A stretch of 64,000 nucleotides of DNA from an uncultured Lachnospiraceae bacterium (GCA_947164605.1 CAMUXE010000006.1:62001-126000), one strand, 5' to 3'; shown: positions 28,291-37,212, counted from the first letter of the stretch. Notes: generated by a model from the sequence alone, not told the origin. A program made the numbers and translations.

Positions 28291-28318
28291 ATTATAGCAC
28301 TATGATTATGACTGTCAA
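28291..28318 (-). promoter_or_regulatory. promoter of the T-box/cstA transcript
   Basis: TTGACA (28313-28318), 16 nt, TATAAT (28291-28296), both boxes perfect. No terminator separates it from the HPr gene just upstream. Confidence 0.88.
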
Positions 28319-28354
28319 GCAAGTTTTTATTTATTTTTGATTATTTATGCATTT

Positions 28355-28618
28355 TTAATCACCTAGACCACTGTCTATGAAATCAACCACTTCCTTGAGT
28401 GCCTCATTCTCGTCAGGGCCATCGGCTTTCACTTCAACTTCTGAGCCATATTTCATGCATGCTGACATCAGCATCATTACGCTCTTTGCATTGAAGGATT
28501 TGCCATTATACACTATATTCACTGTTGATGCATATTTTGCAAGTTTCTGAGTCATCAGACTTGCCGGTCTCATATGCATTCCTTGTTCATTTACAATTTT
28601 TGTCTTCTGTGTAACCAT
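28355..28618 (-). CDS. HPr family phosphocarrier protein (copy 2)
   Basis: 87 residues. His15 lies in GMHMRPAS and Ser46 in AKSVMML, so both phosphorylation sites are kept, although the motif differs from the GLHARPA consensus. AAGAGG lies within the end of the DeoR gene, whose stop is two nt upstream, so the pair is co-translated. A DeoR-HPr unit suggests carbon-source-dependent signalling, and which of the two HPr copies serves general PTS transport cannot be told from this window. No terminator follows before the T-box promoter. Confidence 0.9.
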   Translation of the reverse strand: MVTQKTKIVNEQGMHMRPASLMTQKLAKYASTVNIVYNGKSFNAKSVMMLMSACMKYGSEVEVKADGPDENEALKEVVDFIDSGLGD

Positions 28619-28620
28619 AT

Positions 28621-29382
28621 TTAATCCTCTTTTCTGAGCACCTCTTTTATAATAGTCTTATCAAGATATCTCTTATCATGGCATATGTCTGTGATTATTA
28701 CGCTCTTCTCAATTGAACCAAAAGAGATAGCATCTACCATATTAAACTTAGTGTGATCGGCCAGTATGTATGAGATATAGCTCTTTGATAATACTTTTTC
28801 CTTAACTGCAGCTTCCTCTGAATCAGGTGTTGTGAGTCCTGCTGTCAAAGAAATTCCATTAGTTCCTAAGAAGCATTTTGTAAAGTTAAACTTATCTAAC
28901 TGTCTGATACTCTCTGTACCTACAACTGCCTCTGTTCTTGCCTTTAATCTTCCTCCAATCAGGATTGAATTAAAACCTAAATCGACCAATGTTCTGGCAT
29001 GCTCGATACCATTTGTTACAAATGTTGCTGGACATCCCTTTGGAACATAGCTTAAAACCTTCAGTGTTGTCGAGCCAGAATCTATAAATATTATATCTGT
29101 GCTCTGAATTAGAGTAGCAGAATATCTAGCAATTGCATCCTTCTCATCGATACAGCTGTTAGACTTAAAATTCATATCGTACTCAATAGTATTAATACCT
29201 TTAGAGAGAGCTGTTGCTCCACCGAATACCTTTTCAAGTTTTCCTGTCTGATCCAGTTCATTTATGTCACGTCTGATAGTTGCCTTTGAGACATTTAACT
29301 TGTCTGATAACTCTTCAACACTTAAAACACCATATTCATTTACCAATCTGATTAGCTGTTCTTGTCTTTCTCTTAATAGCAT
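28621..29382 (-). CDS. DeoR family transcriptional regulator
   Basis: 253 residues. An N-terminal winged helix-turn-helix (VEELSDKLNVSKATIRRDINEL, split here as about 20-41) is followed by the DeoR sugar-phosphate sensor domain with FIDSGSTTLKV, FVTNGIEHA and ILADHTKF. These repressors respond to phosphorylated sugars of their own operon. Here the only downstream partner is HPr copy 2, so it may regulate itself and HPr, or distant PTS genes. Confidence 0.92.
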   Translation of the reverse strand: MLLRERQEQLIRLVNEYGVLSVEELSDKLNVSKATIRRDINELDQTGKLEKVFGGATALSKGINTIEYDMNFKSNSCIDEKDAIARYSATLIQSTDIIFIDSGSTTLKVLSYVPKGCPATFVTNGIEHARTLVDLGFNSILIGGRLKARTEAVVGTESIRQLDKFNFTKCFLGTNGISLTAGLTTPDSEEAAVKEKVLSKSYISYILADHTKFNMVDAISFGSIEKSVIITDICHDKRYLDKTIIKEVLRKED

Positions 29383-29426
29383 CTTTTACCTTCTTTCAAA
29401 AAAAATGAGTCATTAGCAATCAATCT

Positions 29427-29455
29427 ATTATCATATTATCATTGTTATAACTCAA
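29427..29455 (-). promoter_or_regulatory. promoter of the deoR-HPr unit
   Basis: TTGAGT (29450-29455), 17 nt, GATAAT (29427-29432). The leader is AT-rich and runs to a GAAGG ribosome site before ATG 29382. Confidence 0.5.
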
Positions 29456-29552
29456 AGTCAATCATATAGCATCAGATATATGATTCTATATGATTTTTTA
29501 AAGAAAATCAAGCTATAATTAATATTTTGCAAAAAGACTTGTAGCATAGAAA

Positions 29553-29605
29553 AAGCTCAGCACTCATTTCCTTGATTATTAGTCAGGAAAATGTTTGCTG
29601 AGCTT
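29553..29605 (-). terminator. terminator of the antiporter-kinase operon
   Basis: AAGCTCAGCA (29553-29562) pairs with TGCTGAGCTT (29596-29605), with further pairing inside (TTTCC/GGAAA). TTTTTC follows on the minus strand. Confidence 0.85.
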
Positions 29606-29640
29606 CATCTTTATTGCTCTACTTCATCTTTATTGCTCTA
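29603..29640. repeat. 19-nt direct repeat
   Basis: Two head-to-tail copies of CTTCATCTTTATTGCTCTA (29603-29621 and 29622-29640) lie between the kinase-like gene and its terminator; the first starts in the terminator stem. Confidence 0.8.
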
Positions 29641-29651
29641 ATATAAGCTGT

Positions 29652-30716
29652 TTACTTTTCATCAGAATTGCCTGTTCCATTTAAAACATTGGCAATGAAT
29701 TCAATTGAGCCCTTGATACCATATCTTGCAGAATTGATACATATATCATAATTGCTGGCATTGCCCCATTTTCTTCCTGTGTAGAAGTTGTAATAGGAAG
29801 CATGTCTTCTGTCAACCTGCTTGAGCTGCTTTACAGCCTGCTTCATATCAACATCATTGATTTCTGCCATTCTCTGTGCTCTAAGTTTGAAAGGTGCTGT
29901 GATATAAATGCTTACATGAGGAATATGGTTATTGCTCATGATTACATCCGCACAACGTCCCATAACTACAAAGTCTTCCTTTTGGGCCAAATCGCAGAGG
30001 AGCTCACTCTGAGTAAAGAAGAGAGCATCTCTAGCTGAAAGTCCATGATATCTGTTAAATCTAGCCATACGAGCCTTAAGGGTCATATGTTCTGTAGCAT
30101 ATGATAATCCTGGGTTTTTAATATTCTGGCTGAGTTCAAAGTTTGCATCAGACATTTCCTCATCGCTCTCAGCCTCAAGTCTCTTAGATACTGTCTTAAA
30201 AATCTCAGCGTCATAGTAGTTTATTTTGAGCTTATCTGCCAAGCCAAAACCTATATCGTCACCGCCGGCACCGTAAGATCTTGAAATGCAGATAATTTTA
30301 TGAGCGCCAACAATAGCCTTAGCATTACCAAAGCTGTTGAGTCTAGCCTCTGTAGCATTGATAATCTCTCTTTTTCCAAGAGTTCCTGTCAGGGCTCTCA
30401 ACTGGTGTACAATTTCATTGTACTCTGTCATGGCTTCCCTATATACATCCCTGTTTGGAATGGTTCTAGCCATATTACCAATCAAGGCAAACTCATTTCT
30501 TATAATGTGCGCTCTCGATGTATCACACATATTTTCCAAAAGTTCATCTATAGTCTTTTCACGGTTTCGATAGAAAACTCTACCGAGAGCTGAACCTGTT
30601 GCCTTGTAAACTCTCTCATCAAGGTCATAAATTCTTCCTGCAAGATTTACAAGCTCAGTCATAGACTGTTCTCCAGACATTATTACGTCTCCACTTAACT
30701 GTGTATCTATTTTCAT
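29652..30716 (-). CDS. cytidylate-kinase-like family protein
   Basis: 354 residues. Residues 1-135 are a helical domain of unknown role. From about 140 a P-loop kinase of the Cytidylate_kin2 type begins: ICISRSYGAGGDDIG as the nucleotide loop, NYYDAEIF, then VVMGRCADVI and RRHASYYNFYTGRKWG with arginines of the lid. Family members are often fused to or encoded with transporters; their true substrate is not settled. AGGAGGTG precedes the ATG, 13 nt after the antiporter gene, so the two form one transcript. Confidence 0.85.
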   Translation of the reverse strand: MKIDTQLSGDVIMSGEQSMTELVNLAGRIYDLDERVYKATGSALGRVFYRNREKTIDELLENMCDTSRAHIIRNEFALIGNMARTIPNRDVYREAMTEYNEIVHQLRALTGTLGKREIINATEARLNSFGNAKAIVGAHKIICISRSYGAGGDDIGFGLADKLKINYYDAEIFKTVSKRLEAESDEEMSDANFELSQNIKNPGLSYATEHMTLKARMARFNRYHGLSARDALFFTQSELLCDLAQKEDFVVMGRCADVIMSNNHIPHVSIYITAPFKLRAQRMAEINDVDMKQAVKQLKQVDRRHASYYNFYTGRKWGNASNYDICINSARYGIKGSIEFIANVLNGTGNSDEK

Positions 30717-30729
30717 GTCAGCTCACCTC

Positions 30730-32076
30730 CTACAAAAAGAATATCAAGGTATCCAGGATGAATACTGGTACTAGGAAGGCCAAAGACCATTTCATATAAC
30801 CGAAAAAGCTTGGCATGCGAATACCATTCTCATCTGATAGAGACTTAATCATAAAGTTAGGAGCATTACCAATATATGTATTAGCTCCCATAAATACAGC
30901 ACCACAAGAAATTGCCAGGAGCAACTTTACAGATATTGTGCCGAGTGTAGTGGCAACACCAGAACTTGCGCCAAGTGTACCTGCTGTAGTCAGGAATACA
31001 AGGTAAGTTGGAGTGTTATCAAGGAAACTTGACAAAGCACCTGTTGCCCAGAAAAGCTGAGTTGGTGATGTAAGTCCAAGCTTTGCACCATTTGCCTTAA
31101 GAAGGATGAGTGCAGGCTGCATTGTAATGAAGATACCAACGAACAAGATTGCAACCTCTGCGATTGCTCCCCATGTAAAGTGGTTTCTCTGTCTGATTTC
31201 CTTCTTTGTTGTCTTGAATGAAAGGAAGGCAGAGACAAGTATCAAAACGATCTCAATGATTGAAGGGTATGATAAAACTACCTCTCCCATAATTCTCAAG
31301 CCTGCAACACTGCCCTCAGCAGTCTGGAATGCAGGGAGTGAAGGAAGTATTCCACTAAGGATAACTGCTGCAACGATGATTACAAGGAAGATAAGGTTAT
31401 AAAGACCAGAGAATTTGATTTCAGTACCCTTCTTGCTTAAATCTGGCTTTAAGCCATCAGCAATATCCTTGCAATAAGCTCTTCTGTCTATTCTGTAGAA
31501 AATAAGCAAAAGAACTAACATATTTACTACTAGTACTGGGAAGAGTCTCAAGCTCCAAAAGAATGGAACTCCTCTCATAAATCCCATAAGAAGTGGAGGA
31601 TCACCCATTGGTGATAAACATCCACCTATATTAGAAACAAGGAAGATAAAAAAGATCATGATATGGCTCTTACGGCTTCTCCACGAATTCATCTTGATCA
31701 CAGGTCTAACCATAAGCATAGAAGAACCTGTAGTTCCTATAAAGCTAGAAAGCAAGGTTCCTACCGTCAAAAGAAATACATTGATTCTTGGCGAACCAGC
31801 TAAATCTCCATCGAAGGAGATATTGCCCGCTACGCAATACAGACCAAACAAAAGGACAATAAAAGTAAGATAGTCGTTAATCAGACTGTCTACCGCAATT
31901 TCTGTCATCTTAAATGGTCCCTGGCAAATTGCATAGATTACTGCGTACATCAATATCCAGAAAATTACAAAGTACTGCTTGTATGAATCCCAAATTTTTT
32001 CCATAAAAATTGGACCCAAGGCGATACATAGTAACAATCCTGCAAATGGTACGCACGATAGTACTGTCAGTAACAT
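30730..32076 (-). CDS. NhaD/ion-transporter family Na+/H+ antiporter
   Basis: 448 residues with about 12 transmembrane helices. The pattern (GTLLSSFIGTTGSSMLMVRPVIKMN, quoted in part, then SNIGGCLSPMGDPPLLMGFMRGVPF and LDNTPTYLVFL) is that of the ArsB/NhaD ion-transporter superfamily: two inverted halves with discontinuous helices carrying Thr/Ser-rich and NTP motifs. It most likely exchanges Na+ for H+; a dicarboxylate or other anion transporter is the alternative. It is the first gene of an operon with the kinase-like protein and is preceded by an elaborate RNA leader. Confidence 0.85.
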   Translation of the reverse strand: MLLTVLSCVPFAGLLLCIALGPIFMEKIWDSYKQYFVIFWILMYAVIYAICQGPFKMTEIAVDSLINDYLTFIVLLFGLYCVAGNISFDGDLAGSPRINVFLLTVGTLLSSFIGTTGSSMLMVRPVIKMNSWRSRKSHIMIFFIFLVSNIGGCLSPMGDPPLLMGFMRGVPFFWSLRLFPVLVVNMLVLLLIFYRIDRRAYCKDIADGLKPDLSKKGTEIKFSGLYNLIFLVIIVAAVILSGILPSLPAFQTAEGSVAGLRIMGEVVLSYPSIIEIVLILVSAFLSFKTTKKEIRQRNHFTWGAIAEVAILFVGIFITMQPALILLKANGAKLGLTSPTQLFWATGALSSFLDNTPTYLVFLTTAGTLGASSGVATTLGTISVKLLLAISCGAVFMGANTYIGNAPNFMIKSLSDENGIRMPSFFGYMKWSLAFLVPVFILDTLIFFL

Positions 32077-32098
32077 TTTTCCTCTTTTCCTCGTCTCA

Positions 32099-32227
32099 TA
32101 AAAAGGCGATCATAATTTTAATAAGAATTCAAATTTGGATTCTTATTCTCGCAAATCGGGATTGAAAAGCTCAAATTAAGCATTTGCCGTCTTTTCTTAT
32201 GCGCCCACAATTATAGTCGCCTTTTAT
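32099..32227 (-). promoter_or_regulatory. candidate structured RNA leader of the antiporter operon
   Basis: The minus-strand transcript can form a three-way junction. P1: AAAAGGCGA (32225-32217) with TCGCCTTTT (32109-32101), extended by ATAATT/AATTAT. P2: GGG/CCC, GAAAAG (near 32196-32191) with CTTTTC (32169-32164), capped by CAAAT/ATTTG. P3: AATAAGAAT with ATTCTTATT (32147-32117). GCAAAT (near 32187) can instead pair with ATTTGC (near 32156-32151), giving a pseudoknot. P1 ends in five Ts about 25 nt before the ATG. This looks like an aptamer with a switchable stem; no known class is recognised. Confidence 0.6.
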
Positions 32228-32257
32228 ACAAGAAGTCTATTATTTTATTACTATAGT

Positions 32258-35200
32258 TTAGGCTTTCATAAACCTGTCTATAATGTCGATAACCCCGTCA
32301 ATATAGGCCTCTTCCCTGCTAAACTTCTTAGCTATAGCAAGCCATTCAAAAGATAGAGAAGTCGTGTCAAATATTACTGCCCCCCCATAGCCCTTGAGGA
32401 AATTATCGATTTTTTCAGCCTTAATTCTTGCATTTTTGCTGAGGGTAAACTTGGTATCATAAAAGGTTTTACCCTTGGAATTGGTCACTTTGCTGCCCTT
32501 AATTTCTGTTATACCTATAGAGTGAGCCTTGTTTTTCAAGAAGGCTATCTTGATCAGGTTTCTAGTGCTGGCCTCCGCCTTGCCATAGCGATCCTCAAGC
32601 TCATCAAGCATATCCTCAACTTCGTCTGACTTATCAATCATGGCTATACGTTTGTAGATATCAAGTTTCTGATATTCACTTCTTATATAGGACGCAGGTA
32701 TATAGGCATCTACAACCATATCTACAGTAGTCTCAAAATCATAATCAGCCTCAAGACCCTTGAGATGGTTTACTGTCTCATTGAGCATTTTACAATATAG
32801 GTCATATCCCACTGCTGCCATATGGCCATGCTGGGTCTTTCCCAATACAGCACCGGCTCCTCTGATTTCAAGGTCCTTCATTGCAATCTTAAAGCCCGAT
32901 CCCAAGTCTGAGAACTCCCTGATTGCAGACAAACGCTTCTCTGCAACTTCAGATATCATGCGATCTCTGCGATAAAGAAGGAAACAGTAAGCAGTTCTTG
33001 AACTTCTTCCAACTCTTCCCCTCAGCTGATAAAGCTGGGATAAGCCGAAATTATTAGCGTCCTCAATAATCATGGTATTTACATTGCTTATATCCATACC
33101 AATCTCGATAATTGTCGTCGCTACCAAAACATCATACTCACCCTGAATAAAGTCAAACATAATGCTCTCAAGTTCCTTCTTATCCATCTGGCCATGAGCA
33201 TAAGCTATTCTTGCTTCTGGCAATAATTCCCTCAAGTGCTCAGTCTGTAATTCAATGTCCTTTACCTTATTATAGACATAAAAGACCTGACCATTTCTGG
33301 CCAATTCACGGCTTATAGCTTCCCTAATAATCTCATCATCATGCTCTGTCACAAAGGTTTGAATAGGAATTCTATCGACCGGAGCTTCCTCCAAGACACT
33401 CATATCCCTGATTCCAGACAGACTCATATGAAGAGTTCTTGGAATTGGCGTAGCGCTCAAAGTTAGAACATCAACATTATTCTTAATTTTCTTTATCTTC
33501 TCCTTTTGTGCAACTCCAAAATGCTGCTCTTCATCTATTATAAAGAGGCCCAAATCCTTGAAAACCACATCTTTAGACAGCATCCTATGAGTTCCTACAA
33601 CTATGTCTACAGAGCCTTTTTTAAGTCCCTCAACAGTCTCCTTGTTTTGCTTTTGTGACCTAAAACTTGAGAGCTGAGATACAGTGATAGGATAAGCCTT
33701 CATTCTCTCAAAGAAGTTCTGATAGTGCTGATCAGCCAGAATTGTTGTTGGCACAAGATATGCAACCTGTTTTCCATCTGCCACAGCCTTGAAGGCCGCT
33801 CTTATAGCTACTTCAGTCTTACCAAAGCCCACGTCACCACAGATAAGTCTGTCCATTATATGGCTGCTCTCCATGTCCCTCTTGGTATCCTCAATGGCCA
33901 TTGTCTGGTCATTAGTCTCCTCATAAGGAAAGAGTTCCTCAAACTCTCTCTGCCACTCGCTATCTGGTGAAAACTGGTACCCCTTCTCATTCTGTCTCTT
34001 GGCATAGAGCTCAACCAAGTCTTTTGCCACTTCCTCTACAGCTTTCTGAACCTTAGATTTTGTCTTATTCCACTCAGCACCCCCAAGCTTATTCAGCTTA
34101 GGCTTTACATCGGCATCCTGGCCTGCATACTTCTGAAGTCTATCCAACTGAGTAGCCAAAACAAAGAGATTACCATGGTCAGCGTACTCAATTTTCACAT
34201 AATCTCGCTCATTGCCCTCGACCTTAATCTTCTCAATGCCCTTATAGATGCCAAGTCCATGATTTTCATGTACTACAAAATCTCCAACCTTAAGTTCATT
34301 AAAGCTTGCAATAGCCTTGCCATCATACTTCTTCTTTTTGGGTCTAGCCTTGGAGTGTCTGGTAAATATATCATTTTCTGTAATTACCACAAGCTTTTGT
34401 CTTGCATACTCAAAACCGTGGTGTATATTGCCATAAGTGACATAAACTATGCCCTTTTTGAAGTCATCATCCTCACGCTCATTTACATCTGCTGCATATA
34501 CTGCCCTAACTCCAAGCTCTTTCAAGTCTTTAGCTATACGCTCAGCCCTGCTTCTCGAGCTTGAGACAAGCACTATCATATACTTTTTCTTTTCGTATTT
34601 CTTCAAATCTTCAGCCAGGTACTCAAAGCTGTTGTTGTAGGTACTTATAGAGCTAGCTGCAAAGTCATAATGCTTGTAATCCTCAAAACCCTCTGGATAA
34701 GAATCAAGAAGGGCCAGAGCCAAAGTCTTTCTCTTGCCCAAGTCATACCTTATATCCGCATAGGTCCTCATAAGATCCATTTGACTCTTTAATATATAGC
34801 CGCCGCCAAGCCTGTTTTTCATAGAATCAGAGAACTCAAACTCAGTAAGCTTCATTCTCTCCCTGATATGCTCTGGCTCATCAAGGACAAAAAGAGTCTG
34901 GCTTTCAGGAAAGTAATCAATAAAGCTAACTGTGTCTTCAAGATAGCTGTTGATAAACTTGGAAAAATCACTGCCCTTCTCAAGTTCACTTCTGAGCTTT
35001 CTCAAGCGATTCAGGGCATCAATTTCTGAATTTGTCAGTTTTTTCTTATGAATGCCAAGCTCCTCAAACCTCTTCTCAAACTCCTGAGCCAGTCTTTCAT
35101 TTCCGCTTGCAATCTCTTCCTCATCGAGTATGACCTCACTGGCAGGAAAGACTTCAAAGGAATCTATATTTTCAATCGATCTCTGAGACTCGGCATCAAA

Positions 35201-35812
35201 AAATCTTATACTGTCTATCTCATTGTCAAAGAAATCAACTCTGACTGGCGATTCAGCTGTATAGGTAAATATATCAAGAATCTCACCCCTGACAGAAAAC
35301 TGACCCCTGTCCTCTACCATTGGACATCTGCTGTAACCTATATTGACGAGTTTACTTGCCAAATCCTCAAGTTCAGCCACTTCCCCTACCTTCAGGCTCA
35401 GCTGATTTGCAATATATCTATCTGCTTTTATAAGCTTATCGGCCAATGCATCTACAGTAGTTACTATTATCAGCTCCTCTTGATTCTCTTTTAAGATCTC
35501 ACTGATGCATCTAATTCTCTCAGCAGATATCTGATTTCCGTGAATATCTGCCCCGTAGAAGATAAAGTCTTTGGCTGGATAAAAGAAGGCCCTCTTGCCA
35601 AAATATCTGGCATCGTCAAGCATTTCACGCGCCTTATTCTCATTGTAGGTAATGAGGAGCTTGTATTTAAAGTTTCCTCCCAAAGCCTTTATCAGAGCCA
35701 ACTTTTGGGTCTCAACACAGGAAGAGGCGAAAACTTTTCCTCCCTCTTCAAGGAGTTGCCTGCTCTCGCTAAAGCTGGCATCCTCCAACAATCCCTTTGT
35801 ATATATACTCAT
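32258..35812 (-). CDS. mfd: transcription-repair coupling factor
   Basis: 1184 residues. The order is: UvrB-homology region (about 15-330), RNA-polymerase-interacting CarD-like domain (VGDFVVHENHGLGIY), RecG-like translocase with Walker A GDVGFGKTE and Walker B IIDEEQHFG, helicase C motifs (LRGRVGRSSRTAYCF) and the TRCF C-terminal domain. It removes stalled polymerase and recruits UvrA. A longer frame from 35848 begins with GTG inside the upstream terminator; GGAAGGAAG before ATG 35812 decides the start. It lies in the common Firmicute order pth-mfd. Confidence 0.96.
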   Translation of the reverse strand: MSIYTKGLLEDASFSESRQLLEEGGKVFASSCVETQKLALIKALGGNFKYKLLITYNENKAREMLDDARYFGKRAFFYPAKDFIFYGADIHGNQISAERIRCISEILKENQEELIIVTTVDALADKLIKADRYIANQLSLKVGEVAELEDLASKLVNIGYSRCPMVEDRGQFSVRGEILDIFTYTAESPVRVDFFDNEIDSIRFFDAESQRSIENIDSFEVFPASEVILDEEEIASGNERLAQEFEKRFEELGIHKKKLTNSEIDALNRLRKLRSELEKGSDFSKFINSYLEDTVSFIDYFPESQTLFVLDEPEHIRERMKLTEFEFSDSMKNRLGGGYILKSQMDLMRTYADIRYDLGKRKTLALALLDSYPEGFEDYKHYDFAASSISTYNNSFEYLAEDLKKYEKKKYMIVLVSSSRSRAERIAKDLKELGVRAVYAADVNEREDDDFKKGIVYVTYGNIHHGFEYARQKLVVITENDIFTRHSKARPKKKKYDGKAIASFNELKVGDFVVHENHGLGIYKGIEKIKVEGNERDYVKIEYADHGNLFVLATQLDRLQKYAGQDADVKPKLNKLGGAEWNKTKSKVQKAVEEVAKDLVELYAKRQNEKGYQFSPDSEWQREFEELFPYEETNDQTMAIEDTKRDMESSHIMDRLICGDVGFGKTEVAIRAAFKAVADGKQVAYLVPTTILADQHYQNFFERMKAYPITVSQLSSFRSQKQNKETVEGLKKGSVDIVVGTHRMLSKDVVFKDLGLFIIDEEQHFGVAQKEKIKKIKNNVDVLTLSATPIPRTLHMSLSGIRDMSVLEEAPVDRIPIQTFVTEHDDEIIREAISRELARNGQVFYVYNKVKDIELQTEHLRELLPEARIAYAHGQMDKKELESIMFDFIQGEYDVLVATTIIEIGMDISNVNTMIIEDANNFGLSQLYQLRGRVGRSSRTAYCFLLYRRDRMISEVAEKRLSAIREFSDLGSGFKIAMKDLEIRGAGAVLGKTQHGHMAAVGYDLYCKMLNETVNHLKGLEADYDFETTVDMVVDAYIPASYIRSEYQKLDIYKRIAMIDKSDEVEDMLDELEDRYGKAEASTRNLIKIAFLKNKAHSIGITEIKGSKVTNSKGKTFYDTKFTLSKNARIKAEKIDNFLKGYGGAVIFDTTSLSFEWLAIAKKFSREEAYIDGVIDIIDRFMKA

Positions 35813-35841
35813 AATCTTCCTTCCATAAAGCGCCTTTAAAA

Positions 35842-35869
35842 ACCTCACACCAAATTTGAGATGTGAGGT
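35842..35869 (-). terminator. terminator between pth and mfd
   Basis: ACCTCACA (35842-35849) pairs with TGTGAGGT (35862-35869), followed by TTTTT on the minus strand, 30 nt before the mfd start. It may attenuate rather than end transcription. Confidence 0.8.
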
Positions 35870-35884
35870 CCTGTCAATAATCCT

Positions 35885-36442
35885 TTAGTTATACTTATTC
35901 ATAGCAGAATTAATATCTTCTCTGATAATGCAGGCCACAGCTTCACAAGCCTTCTCTACACCTGCCTCAGCATCAAGCTTGTCCTGTCCTGCAAAGTGAC
36001 CCAAAACCCAATCTGCCAGGTCCCAGCCTGAAGGTTTTGCGCCCACTCCTATTCTAACTCTCTTAAAATTCTGATTTCCAAGATGCTTGATAATTGACTT
36101 AATTCCGTTGTGGCCGCCAGCACTGCCCTGAGGGCGAACTCTAAGCTTGCCAGGTGCCAAGTCTATATCATCATATACAACGATAAGGTTCTCCTCGCTC
36201 TCCTTGAAGTAATCAAGAATCTCTCTTATGCACTCACCAGAATTATTCATATAGGTCAGAGGCTCTACCAAAAGAACCTTCTCCCCCTCTATCATGCCCT
36301 TACCATAAAGGCCCTTAAACTTAGAATCGGTCACATCTATGTTATACTTGTCTGCCAACTTAGCAATTGTGGCAAAGCCTATATTATGTCTGCTTCCTGT
36401 GTATTCCTTACCTGGATTTCCCAAGCCTGCAATTATATACAT
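35885..36442 (-). CDS. pth: peptidyl-tRNA hydrolase
   Basis: 185 residues, typical for bacterial Pth. GLGNPGKEY, catalytic His19 in SRHNIGF, the MNNSG motif and the VYDDIDLAPG acid are present, as is GGHNGIKS. It recycles peptidyl-tRNA released by stalled ribosomes. AAGAGG precedes the ATG, 28 nt after deoC. Confidence 0.96.
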   Translation of the reverse strand: MYIIAGLGNPGKEYTGSRHNIGFATIAKLADKYNIDVTDSKFKGLYGKGMIEGEKVLLVEPLTYMNNSGECIREILDYFKESEENLIVVYDDIDLAPGKLRVRPQGSAGGHNGIKSIIKHLGNQNFKRVRIGVGAKPSGWDLADWVLGHFAGQDKLDAEAGVEKACEAVACIIREDINSAMNKYN

Positions 36443-36470
36443 ATCATTCCTCTTTTTACAATTCTCTTAG

Positions 36471-37130
36471 CTACTTATTCTCTGCCTTATAAGCCTCAAT
36501 TATTGCCCTTGTAGCACTTGTTCCAAGTCTTTCAGCGCCAGCTTCCAGCATTTCACAGGCTGTTTTGTAATCTCTAATTCCGCCTGATGCCTTGACTTTA
36601 GCCTGATTTCCAACTGTCTTCTTCATAAGACGAACATCCTCAACCTTAGCACCGCCTGTGCTAAAGCCTGTAGATGTCTTTACAAAATCAGCATGAGCCT
36701 TAAGAGCTAGCTGGCAAGCCTTTATTTTTTCCTCATCACTCAAAAGACATGTCTCTATAATTACTTTTAAAATCTTCCCCTTGCAGGCCTCTCTAACTTG
36801 CTTAATGTCTTCAAAGACAAGGTCAGTATTTCCAGCCTTTAAGGCACCTACATTAATTACCATGTCTATCTCGTCAGCGCCATCTGCCACTGCACACTCT
36901 GCCTCATAAGCCTTAGCCTTTGAAGACATTGCTCCCAAAGGAAAGCCCACTACAACACACTTGGCAATATCAGTATTGGCCAATTTTTCAGCTATAAGGC
37001 TTGTATAAGCACTGTTTACGCACACACTTGCGCAGTTCATCTCAATTGCCTCCTGGCAGACTTTTTCAATCTGCTCCTCAGTGGCATCAGCCTTTAATAA
37101 AGTATGATCAAAGTATTTTTCAAATTTCAT
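36471..37130 (-). CDS. deoC: deoxyribose-phosphate aldolase
   Basis: 219 residues, class I aldolase with a TIM barrel. [11 protein letters not shown] opens the protein; the Schiff-base lysine lies in FVKTSTGF, with a proton-relay lysine in KASGGIRD and aspartate in ADEIDMVIN. It splits deoxyribose-5-phosphate into glyceraldehyde-3-phosphate and acetaldehyde. The N-terminus aligns with the family start, yet the ATG follows seven Ts and has no ribosome site at normal distance. No nucleoside phosphorylase or deo genes are nearby. Confidence 0.94.
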   Translation of the reverse strand: MKFEKYFDHTLLKADATEEQIEKVCQEAIEMNCASVCVNSAYTSLIAEKLANTDIAKCVVVGFPLGAMSSKAKAYEAECAVADGADEIDMVINVGALKAGNTDLVFEDIKQVREACKGKILKVIIETCLLSDEEKIKACQLALKAHADFVKTSTGFSTGGAKVEDVRLMKKTVGNQAKVKASGGIRDYKTACEMLEAGAERLGTSATRAIIEAYKAENK

Positions 37131-37198
37131 AAAAAAACGGCTAAAATAATACCTAGCCTTCTCCTATCTTGATATCTACTAGTGTATTATTTTCGCCG
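37131..37198 (-). terminator. long hairpin with T7 abutting the deoC start
   Basis: CGGCtAAAATAATAC (37138-37152) pairs with GTATTATTTTcGCCG (37184-37198), extended by CTAG/CTAG. On the minus strand seven Ts follow and then the deoC ATG directly. An AGGAGAAGG sequence sits in the loop, 30 nt from the ATG. It is a terminator for the upstream gene and a likely control point for deoC. Confidence 0.85.
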
Positions 37199-37212
37199 CC
37201 ATTTTTCAATAG

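Noticed and set aside
35813..35848. Extended N-terminus for Mfd from a GTG
   Set aside because: The GTG lies in the 3' arm of the pth terminator hairpin; a good ribosome site precedes ATG 35812.
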